A program made the translations under genes and the position numbers. From positions 1 through 31,287 of the forward strand of contig JAYOFO010000027.1 of NCBI GenBank assembly GCA_038117265.1: DNA of 31,287 nucleotides, read 5' to 3'. Under the pieces are notes generated by a model that was not told the DNA's origin, did not search any database, and was given only the letters and a program-made list of their open reading frames with translations. Position 1 is the stretch's first letter; each line of letters begins with the position of its first letter. Below are positions 25,301 through 31,287 of the stretch, one piece after another. This stretch comes from JAYPUG01 sp038117265. GTDB lineage: Bacteria; Pseudomonadota; Alphaproteobacteria; UBA6615.

Positions 25301-26038
25301 CTGCCGAGCAACTTCAACGCGCCCACCGCGATCGCGCGTGCCGCGGTGCTCTATGTCTTCCGCACCCTCGTCGATGACGAGATCCCGATGAACGAGGGTT
25401 GCCTGAAGCCCATCGACATCGTCATCCCGCCCGGCTCGATGCTGGCGCCGGAATATCCGGCCGCGGTCGTCGCCGGCAACGTCGAGACCAGCCAGGCGAT
25501 CACCGACGCGCTCTACGGTGCGCTCGGCGTCATGGCGGCGGCCCAGGGCACCATGAACAACCTGACCTTCGGCAATGCGCGCCACCAATATTACGAGACC
25601 ATCTGCGGCGGCTCGGGCGCGGGCCCAGACTTCGACGGGACCTCGGCCGTCCACACCCACATGACCAATTCGCGGCTGACCGATCCCGAGATTCTCGAAT
25701 GGCGGTTCCCCGTGCGCCTCGACAGCTTCGAGGTTCGCGCCGGTTCGGGCGGGGACGGCCGGCATCGTGGCGGCGACGGCACCCGCCGGCGGTTGCGTTT
25801 CCTCGAGCCGATGGACGTGATGATCCTCGCCAACCGCCGCGCGGTCGCGCCCTACGGGCTCGCCGGCGGCGCGGACGGTGCGCCGGGCCACAACTGGCTC
25901 GAGCGGGCGGACGGGACGTGCATCGAGATGTCGGGCACCGACCGGGTCGCGGCCGGCGCGGGCGACGTGTTCGTCATCGAGACGCCGGGCGGCGGCGGCT
26001 ATGGCGTCGTCGAAGGCGCGCGCAAGGCGGCGGAATAG
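22364..26038 (+). CDS. 5-oxoprolinase / hydantoinase A-B fusion protein
   Basis: This family uses ATP to open a cyclic amide, in the typical member converting 5-oxoproline (pyroglutamate) to glutamate. The 1224-residue chain is full length, with both halves in one polypeptide. The HyuA half (about 1-705) has the phosphate loops IDRGGTFTDVVG (17-28) and FDMGGTSTDV (about 289), plus AGGGSICSFDGARYRVGPES. The HyuB half starts near 708 and has KERLDFSCAIFD, NAPYNGGTHLPDVTV and YVGSRGHHADIGGISPGSMP. The single-chain form and the GSMPPDS motif favour 5-oxoprolinase over N-methylhydantoinase or acetone carboxylase relatives, but the substrate is not proven. ATG 22364 follows GGGGAG; a GTG four codons earlier is possible. 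A gamma-glutamyltransferase lies nearby. Confidence 0.88.
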   Translation: MAQDGGPAGSGSWQFWIDRGGTFTDVVGCAPDGSLTTHKLLSENPGAYKDAAVQGIRDLLGLAPGEAIPSAAIGSVKMGTTVATNALLERKGDRTVLAITRGFRDALRIGYQARPRLFDRHIVLPEQLYERVVEIDERVGAQGDVVTPFDAAGARAALQAAYDDGIRACAIVFMHGYRFTEHEAACARIAREIGFTQISVSHQTSPLIKLVGRGDTTVVDAYLSPILRRYVDRVAGELGDVNLMFMQSSGGLTDAHMFQGRDAILSGPAGGVVGAVEVSSRAGFDAIIGFDMGGTSTDVTHYNGEYERAFETLVAGVRMRAPMMQIHTVAAGGGSICSFDGARYRVGPESAGADPGPASYGKGGPLTVTDCNVMLGKLQPAHFPAVFGPNQDARLDADVVAEKFAALGAEIQTATGFARDPAEVAEGFLRIAVENMANAIKKISVQRGYDVTRYTLCAFGGAAGQHACLVADALGMTRVLLHPFAGVLSAYGMGLADVRALRERSVEAPLGDALDPAVSDTLDRLGEEARAEVARQGIDDGRIAVRRRLHLRYEGTDTSLEVDFAAPRAMADAFAEAHRQRYGFVMPEKRLIVETAAVEAVGASEHGADPGAAAFAAETPESASPAPAHTHPVDTVRAHMGGAAHVTPVFARAALAPGAAIDGPAIVSEAVATTVVEPGWRATITERGDLVLERVVVADRTAAIGTDVDPVMLEVFNNLYMSIAEQMGLTLQNTAYSVNIKERLDFSCAIFDPDGNLVANAPHMPVHLGSMSESIRAVIRQNIGAMAPGDVFVLNAPYNGGTHLPDVTVITPVFDDAGRDILFYVGSRGHHADIGGISPGSMPPDSRTIEDEGVLIDNLKVLDRGAFREDALRDLLASGDHPARNPNQNVADLKAQIAANEKGVAELRRMVDQFGLATVHAYMRHVQDNAEESVRRVIDVLRDGDFVYPLDNGAEIGVAVAIDRANRSATVDFSGTSGQLPSNFNAPTAIARAAVLYVFRTLVDDEIPMNEGCLKPIDIVIPPGSMLAPEYPAAVVAGNVETSQAITDALYGALGVMAAAQGTMNNLTFGNARHQYYETICGGSGAGPDFDGTSAVHTHMTNSRLTDPEILEWRFPVRLDSFEVRAGSGGDGRHRGGDGTRRRLRFLEPMDVMILANRRAVAPYGLAGGADGAPGHNWLERADGTCIEMSGTDRVAAGAGDVFVIETPGGGGYGVVEGARKAAE

Positions 26039-26288
26039 GCGGGCGGCGCGGGCCCGGTTCGACGCGCAGGAATCCGCCGGTGCGAAAAGTTCGGGTGCGG
26101 GTTCAAAATGACTTGAAATCGCATCCGGGTGAGCGCATTTGAGCGCCGCTTCGCAACGGACCGTCTGGCCCTGCAATTTTCCAGCGGACCGCCAGGAAGG
26201 GCACATGCGGCACGGGCCGCGTGTGCGGATCAACCGTCGAGGGGCGGCATGACCGAGACCTTCGAAACAGGGGCCGGATACCGGAACA

Positions 26289-28223
26289 ATGACGGATCAG
26301 ACGGGCGCTGACAGGCGCACCGTTCCCGGCGGCAAACGCACGCTGGGACCCATCTCGAATCTCGAGAATCACCTTCCCCCCGAGTGGTGGCGCACGCTTT
26401 TTACCGCGCTCTACCTCAAGACCGACGGCGACGTGGTCGAGAACGACCAGAACACGGACGCCGAGGTGTCCGCCCTGGTCGAAGCGGCCGGACTGAAGCC
26501 CGACGATCGCATCCTCGACCTGTGCTGCGGCCAGGGTCGCCACTCGATCGCGCTGGCCCAGCGCGGCTTCGGCAACGTTACCGGCATCGACCGGTCGCGA
26601 TACCTGGTGCGGCTCGCCCGCCGGCGTGCGCGTTCGCTCGGCTTGACGGTGAGCTTCCATGAAGGCGACGGGCGCAAGTTCCGCCTGCCGCGCGAGCCGT
26701 TCGACTGCGTCGCGGTCATGGGCAACTCCTTCGGCTATTTCGATGCCGCAGACGACGACCAGGCGGTCCTCGAACGCGTGCGCAAGGCGTTGCGCCCCGA
26801 CGGCATGGTGGTGCTCGACATCACCGACGGCGACTGGATGCGCAGCCATTTCGAGCCGCGCTCTTGGGAGTGGATCGACCAGAACCACTTCGTGTGCCGC
26901 GAGCGCAGCCTGGCGTCCGACCGGCAGCGCCTGATTTCGCGCGAGGTTGTCGTGCACGCCGAGAAGGGCGTGATCGCCGACCAGTTCTATGCGGAGCGGC
27001 TCTACAGCCTCGACGAGATCACACGGCTTCTCGAACGCTCGGGCTTCGCCAACGTCACGGTACATCGCGGACTGCGCGCCGAATCCAACCGCGGGCAGGA
27101 CCTCGGGATGATGAGTGCGCGGATCATGCTGTCCGCACGCTCGGTGGAGACGGGGACGAGCTGGGTCGCGCGGCATCCCGTCGAGCGGATCACCGTTGTG
27201 CTCGGCGATCCGCGGCTACCGGACGAGGTCAAGCTCGAAGGAAAGTTCAACGCGCTCGATGTCGATACCGTGCAACGCCTGAAGACGGCGCTGGACGAAA
27301 TTCCCGGCTACGCGTTCGACTACCGCGACGACCATGCGGGGCTGTTCGAGAACCTGAAGGACGACCGGCCCGAGTTCGTCTTCAACCTGTGCGACGAGGG
27401 ATACCGGAACAACGCCATGCACGAGCTGCATGTGCCGGCCTATCTCGAAACGCTCGACGTTCCCTATTCGGGTGCGGGGCCGGGATGCCTGGGCCTCTGC
27501 TACAACAAGTCGCTGGTGCGCGCGATCGCGTCGTCGGTCGATGTGCCGGTGCCGCTGGAGAGCTTCACCAGCCCCGACGATGTCGGCGCCAGCATCCCCT
27601 CGGTCTTCCCGGCGCTCATCAAGCCGGCGCTGGGCGACAGTTCGATCGGCATCACCAAGGACGCGCTGGTGCACGACCCGTCCGAAGCCACGGCCTATCT
27701 CGCCTATCTGCGCGAGGTGGTGCCCGGCCGTCCCGTCCTCGTGCAGGAGTTCCTGCCGGGCGCCGAATATACGGTCGGGCTCGTCGGCAACCCCGGTCAG
27801 GGGCTGGTCCCGCTGCCGGTGCTCGAGGTCGATTACGGACGGCTTCCCGAGGACCTGCCGAAGATCCTCAGCTACGAGTCGAAATGGGATCCGGATTCTC
27901 CCTACTGGACGACGATCGGCTATCGCGAGGCGCAGATCGACGAAGAGACGCGCCGGCTGCTGGTCGACATGTCGGTCAAGCTGTTCGAACGCCTGGAGTG
28001 CCGCGACTACGCCCGGTTCGACTTCCGAGCCGACACCGAAGGCACGATCAAGCTGCTCGAGGTCAATCCGAACCCGGGCTGGTGCTGGGACGGCAAGTTC
28101 AACCTGATGGCGGAAATGGCCGGTATGTCCTATGCCGACCTGCTGCGCCAGATCATTGACGCGGCGCTGGGGCGCTGCTTCTCGGGGGTCGCGGCCAACC
28201 GCGCGAACGCCGTCGCAGCTTGA
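26289..28223 (+). CDS. Bifunctional fusion: SAM methyltransferase plus D-Ala-D-Ala-ligase-type ATP-grasp enzyme
   Basis: The specific reaction is unknown. Residues about 30-285 form a class I methyltransferase: motif I is ILDLCCGQGRHS (75-86), an acidic residue ends strand 2 (GIDRS, 99-103), and FDCVAVMGNSFGYF lies at 138-151. Residues about 300-635 form a Ddl-like ATP-grasp ligase. It has FNLCDEGYRNNAMHELHVPA (365-384), the ATP lysine in ALIKPALGDSSIGI (442-455), VQEFLPGAEYTVG (485-497), and the Mg site RFDFRAD with LEVNPNPGWCWDG (590-602). Both active sites look intact and the join is clean, so this is a real fusion and not a frameshift. It probably activates a carboxylate with ATP, joins it to an amine and methylates the same compound. 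The ribosome site is weak. Confidence 0.85.
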   Translation: MTDQTGADRRTVPGGKRTLGPISNLENHLPPEWWRTLFTALYLKTDGDVVENDQNTDAEVSALVEAAGLKPDDRILDLCCGQGRHSIALAQRGFGNVTGIDRSRYLVRLARRRARSLGLTVSFHEGDGRKFRLPREPFDCVAVMGNSFGYFDAADDDQAVLERVRKALRPDGMVVLDITDGDWMRSHFEPRSWEWIDQNHFVCRERSLASDRQRLISREVVVHAEKGVIADQFYAERLYSLDEITRLLERSGFANVTVHRGLRAESNRGQDLGMMSARIMLSARSVETGTSWVARHPVERITVVLGDPRLPDEVKLEGKFNALDVDTVQRLKTALDEIPGYAFDYRDDHAGLFENLKDDRPEFVFNLCDEGYRNNAMHELHVPAYLETLDVPYSGAGPGCLGLCYNKSLVRAIASSVDVPVPLESFTSPDDVGASIPSVFPALIKPALGDSSIGITKDALVHDPSEATAYLAYLREVVPGRPVLVQEFLPGAEYTVGLVGNPGQGLVPLPVLEVDYGRLPEDLPKILSYESKWDPDSPYWTTIGYREAQIDEETRRLLVDMSVKLFERLECRDYARFDFRADTEGTIKLLEVNPNPGWCWDGKFNLMAEMAGMSYADLLRQIIDAALGRCFSGVAANRANAVAA

Positions 28224-28239
28224 GCCTGCCGAACCTTGC

Positions 28240-29994
28240 CTAGTCGCCCGCCGCGATGCCCTCGCGGCGGGGGTCGGCACCGCCGCGCAGGGTGCCCGCG
28301 ACGCGTTCGATGCCGTGGAGCCCGCTGTTGAGGTCGCGGACGCGCACGTCGTGGCCTAAGGCGACGAGCGGCTCGCGCAGGGCCTCGGCATCGGTGCCGG
28401 CCTCGATCTCGGTCGCGCCGTTGCGGTTGACCACATGGCCCAGGTCGATGGCCCGCTGGACATCCATGCCCCAGTCGAGGACGGCGACGAGGGTCCTTGC
28501 GACATAGCCGATGATCCGGCTGCCGCCGGGCGAACCGATCACCAGGCGCAGCGTGTCCCCCTCGCCGAAGACCATGGTGGGCGCCATCGAGCTGCGCGGG
28601 CGCTTACCGGGCGCGACCCGGTTGGCGACGGGCCGTCCGTCGCGCGACGGGGCGAAGGCGAAGTCGGTGAGTTCGTTGTTGAGTAGGAAGCCGCGCAGCA
28701 TCAGCTGCGCGCCGAACGCGCCCTCGATGGTCGTCGTCATCGACACGGCATTGCCCGCATCGTCGACGATCGCGATATGGCTGGTGCCCGGACGGCCCCG
28801 TGCGCGGTCGGAGGCCGGCGGCTCGCGGGCCGCGCCGCGCGGCACACCCGGGGCTGCGGGCGGTGCGAGCGTCGTGTCGGGTCGTATCTCGCGGGCGCGC
28901 GCGGCGAGATATGCCGGGTCGAGCAGGCCGTCCCGGGGAACCTCGACGAAATCGGAATCCGCGACATAGCGGTTGCGGTCGGCGAAGGCGAGCTTCGAGG
29001 CTTCCGCGATCAGGTGCCAGCTCGCCGGGTCGTTCGGCCCGCGCGCCGGCAGATCGAAGCCCTCCAGCACCCCGAGGATCTGGGCGACGGCGATGCCGCC
29101 CGAGCTTGGCGGCCCCATGCCGCACACGCGCCATGTGCGGTAGGGGCGGCACACCGGTGCGCGCTCGATGACGCGGTAATCCGCGAGGTCCGACAGGGAC
29201 AGCCGGCCGGGATTGCCCGCGGCCGTGCGGACGGCGGCGACGATGTCGGCGGCGATCGGGCCCTCGTAGAAGGCAGCCGCGCCGCCGGCCGCGATGGCCT
29301 CGAGCGTGTCGGCGAAGGCGGGGTTCGTCCGGCGGCTGCCCGCCGGCAGGGCGATGCCGTCGGGAAAGAAGTAGGCGCGTGCCTCGGGGTAGGTGCGCAG
29401 GGGCTCGCCCCGCGGGCCGGCGAGCATCGCGGCCAGCCGCGGCCCCACGGTGAAGCCCTGGCGCGCGAGCCGGATGGCCGGCGCGAACAGGTCTGCCCAC
29501 GGCAGCCTGCCGTGCCGTGCATGGAGCCGTGCCAGCAGTGCCACGGTCCCCGGCGTGCCCACCGCACGGCCGCCGACCATTGCCTGCGCGAACGGCACGG
29601 GGGCGCCGTCGGGCCCGAGGAACAGGTCGCCGTCCGCGTCGGCGGGGGCCGTCTCGCGCCCGTCATAGGTGGTGAGGGTGCCCGACGGCGCGTCGTAATG
29701 GAGGGCGAAGGCGCCGCCGCCGATCCCCGAACTCTGCGGCTCGACGAGGTTGAGGACGAGTTGTGCGGCGACCGCAGCGTCGGCGGCGCTGCCACCGCTG
29801 CGCAGCATCGCGAGTGCGGCGTCGACCGCGTCGGGGTGGGCGGCCGCGACCATGTGTCGCTCGGCCGAGACGAGCGGCTTTGCGGTGCGCCCGGTCGCGT
29901 CCTCGGGAGCCGGTTCCTGGGCGCGCGCCATTGCGGTTCCAAGCGCGACAATCCCGGCCGCGGCGGCGATCATGGCCCTGCGTGCGAATGACAT
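28240..29994 (-). CDS. ggt: Secreted gamma-glutamyltransferase
   Basis: GGT is an N-terminal nucleophile hydrolase that cleaves gamma-glutamyl bonds, as in glutathione, and can transfer the group to other amines. The 584-residue precursor has a signal peptide (MSFARRAMIAAAAGIVALGTAMARA, likely cut before Gln26), so it should work in the periplasm. The self-cleavage and catalytic threonine is Thr404 in PGTSHIAIVDDAGNAVSMTT, close to Thr391 of the E. coli enzyme. Other family motifs are EPQSSGIGGGAF, MGPPSSGGIAVAQIL and IGSPGGSRIIGY. A Pro/Arg-rich stretch precedes the cleavage site (GVPRGAAREPPASDRARGRP). It converges with the fusion gene, with only 16 bases between stop codons. A cephalosporin-acylase-like activity is possible but less likely. 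Confidence 0.93.
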   Translation of the reverse strand: MSFARRAMIAAAAGIVALGTAMARAQEPAPEDATGRTAKPLVSAERHMVAAAHPDAVDAALAMLRSGGSAADAAVAAQLVLNLVEPQSSGIGGGAFALHYDAPSGTLTTYDGRETAPADADGDLFLGPDGAPVPFAQAMVGGRAVGTPGTVALLARLHARHGRLPWADLFAPAIRLARQGFTVGPRLAAMLAGPRGEPLRTYPEARAYFFPDGIALPAGSRRTNPAFADTLEAIAAGGAAAFYEGPIAADIVAAVRTAAGNPGRLSLSDLADYRVIERAPVCRPYRTWRVCGMGPPSSGGIAVAQILGVLEGFDLPARGPNDPASWHLIAEASKLAFADRNRYVADSDFVEVPRDGLLDPAYLAARAREIRPDTTLAPPAAPGVPRGAAREPPASDRARGRPGTSHIAIVDDAGNAVSMTTTIEGAFGAQLMLRGFLLNNELTDFAFAPSRDGRPVANRVAPGKRPRSSMAPTMVFGEGDTLRLVIGSPGGSRIIGYVARTLVAVLDWGMDVQRAIDLGHVVNRNGATEIEAGTDAEALREPLVALGHDVRVRDLNSGLHGIERVAGTLRGGADPRREGIAAGD

Positions 29995-30206
29995 GTCCGC
30001 AGGCTGCCACGGAACGCCCGGTCACCAAACTGTGCGCGCCGTCACATCTTCGCCAGCCGAAACGGGTTCCTATATCTGTGCGAGCGGTTTGCGCGGTCTT
30101 GAGCGTTGAACTAGCTTAATCATGCTGCGAGAACCGGGCATGACACCGGCGTTGCGATCCGCATTCGACCGTGGCCGCACAGCGATTTCAGGAGAGGCGT
30201 TTCCCC

Positions 30207-31287
30207 GTGCGAAAGATCCTAGTTGGCGCTGTCGTCGTCCTTGCCGTGCTCGTCGCGGCGGCGTTCATCGGCCCCCAGTTCATTCCGGCGGAATCGATCA
30301 AGCAGGACATTTCCGCGGAGGTCGAGAAGGCGACCGGCCGGCAACTCGCCATCGATGGCAGCCTGAACTTCCGCGTCCTGCCGTCCCCCGGGGTCACGGC
30401 GTCGGGGGTGCGGCTCTCGAACGCCCAGGGCGGAAGCGTCGCCGACATGGTGCGGCTGCGCACCGCGATCGTCGAGGTGGCACTGTTCCCCCTCCTTTCG
30501 GCGAACGTGCAGGTCAGCCGGATCGTGCTGTGGGAGCCCGAGATCGTCCTGGAAACGTTTGCCGACGGCTCCAACAACTGGACATTCGCGCCCGCGTCCG
30601 GCGCGGAGGCGGCGAGCGATTCGGGCACGGGCGACGACAAGGAACCGTCGGCCGCACCCTCGGTGCGCCTCGACGACGTGGTGATTCGCGAGGGAACGCT
30701 GACCTATCGGACCCCCGACGGCGACCAGCGGATCGAAAAACTCAACATGACGCTCGGCGCCGAGAGCCTCCAGGGGCCGTTCCGGGGCAACGGTTCCCTC
30801 ATCGCCCAGGGCTTTCCCGTGAATCTCGACGTCGCGATCGGTGCGTTCGTCGAAGAAAAGGCGACACCCGTCAACGTGAAGGTGTCGGCCGGCGGTGCGG
30901 CGCTTTCCTACTCGGGTGTGCTTTCGGGCGCGCCGGAGGCGACCCGCATGTCGGGCCAGGTGGCGCTCAAGGCGGCGGATCTCTCCGCCACGATTGCAGA
31001 TGTTTCCGGGGCCGCGGCGCCCGGCGCGTTGCGCGGCAAACCGCTCGAACTGGAGGGCAAGCTCGACGCCAACGGCGAGGCGATCTCGCTCAACGATCTG
31101 GCGGTGCGCATCGGCGACGATTCGGCGACCGGCGCCGTCCAGGTGGCGCTTGGTGAGACGCCCCGGATCGACATCGTCCTGAACCTCGCGCAGCTCGACC
31201 TCGACCGGCTGCTGGCCGGGCCCGCTGCCGGCAAGGGCGCGACCGGCGGCGCGGCGGCAGGATCGCCGTCGTCGGGCGCTGCGGCAC
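30207..31287 (+). CDS. AsmA family protein (3' end outside window)
   Basis: AsmA-like proteins are inner-membrane-anchored, largely periplasmic proteins now linked to lipid transfer between membranes. The visible 360 residues begin VRKILVGAVVVLAVLVAAAFIG, a short basic start followed by one membrane segment. The typical AsmA N-terminal pattern follows: IKQDISAEVEKATGRQLAIDG, FRVLPSPGVTASGVRLSNAQG, VEVALFPLLSANVQVSRIVL and NNWTF. Further on are the repeated beta-strand units of the family (LDDVVIREGTLTYRTPDG). The chain is still open at the edge, within a Gly/Ala/Ser linker. The start is a GTG with GGAGAGG about ten bases upstream. An in-frame GTG at 30171 is a weaker choice. A long open frame offset over the same DNA is a shadow. 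Confidence 0.88.
   Translation, partial: MRKILVGAVVVLAVLVAAAFIGPQFIPAESIKQDISAEVEKATGRQLAIDGSLNFRVLPSPGVTASGVRLSNAQGGSVADMVRLRTAIVEVALFPLLSANVQVSRIVLWEPEIVLETFADGSNNWTFAPASGAEAASDSGTGDDKEPSAAPSVRLDDVVIREGTLTYRTPDGDQRIEKLNMTLGAESLQGPFRGNGSLIAQGFPVNLDVAIGAFVEEKATPVNVKVSAGGAALSYSGVLSGAPEATRMSGQVALKAADLSATIADVSGAAAPGALRGKPLELEGKLDANGEAISLNDLAVRIGDDSATGAVQVALGETPRIDIVLNLAQLDLDRLLAGPAAGKGATGGAAAGSPSSGAAA

Noticed and set aside
26039..26288. Promoter, operator or terminator between the oxoprolinase and fusion genes
   Set aside because: A TTCAA-N6-TTGAA repeat (26102-26117) and a TTGAAA-like -35 are present, but no good -10 and no stem followed by T. This is too weak to annotate.
30122..31156. 344-residue plus-strand open frame starting at 30122
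   Set aside because: It is out of frame with the AsmA-family protein, which has a ribosome site, a membrane segment and family sequence. The alternative is Arg/Gly-rich with no domain.

Overview
The window is very G+C-rich and reads as chromosomal DNA from an alphaproteobacterium. The evidence is the order of the division and cell-wall (dcw) cluster, the long FtsZ linker, the DNPR motif of MurE (meso-diaminopimelate wall), and the gene order amidase - RNase P RNA - mraZ. Rhodospirillales-like is a guess; the species cannot be named from the sequence alone.

Region 1 (1-18.4 kb, all minus strand) is a complete dcw cluster, read from right to left: mraZ, rsmH, ftsL, ftsI, murE, murF, mraY, murD, ftsW, murG, murC, murB, ddl, ftsQ, ftsA, ftsZ (FtsZ runs off the left edge). 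From mraZ to ftsA almost every junction is a 1-14 base overlap, mostly ATGA or GTGA. The only untranslated gap of note is 120 bases before ftsZ. Together the genes make the cytoplasmic peptidoglycan precursor (MurB-MurF, Ddl), load it on lipid (MraY, MurG), polymerise and crosslink it at the septum (FtsW, FtsI, FtsL, FtsQ), and build the division ring (FtsA, FtsZ). Four TGGGN boxes at 10-base spacing lie before mraZ and are its likely self-operator.

Region 2 (18.5-22.3 kb, minus strand) holds djlA-like, uup-like and Zn-amidase genes in a tight run. They are followed by the RNase P RNA gene, whose likely promoter overlaps the end and stop codon of the amidase gene.

Region 3 (22.3-30.0 kb) is the accessory part. 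It contains a full-length 5-oxoprolinase/hydantoinase (plus), a methyltransferase fused to a D-Ala-D-Ala-ligase-type ATP-grasp enzyme (plus), and a secreted gamma-glutamyltransferase (minus, convergent). A gamma-glutamyl or pyroglutamyl substrate theme is plausible, and the fusion enzyme is the least understood gene in the window. Region 4 (30.2 kb to the end) is the first part of an AsmA-family envelope protein gene.

Gaps without genes are 1302-1421, 18289-18572 (promoter and operators), 22245-22363 (divergent promoter region), 26039-26288 (250 bases; a possible 20-codon upstream ORF and weak repeats, no clear terminator), 28224-28239, and 29995-30206 (no convincing promoter seen). I found no tRNA, rRNA, insertion sequence or CRISPR array.
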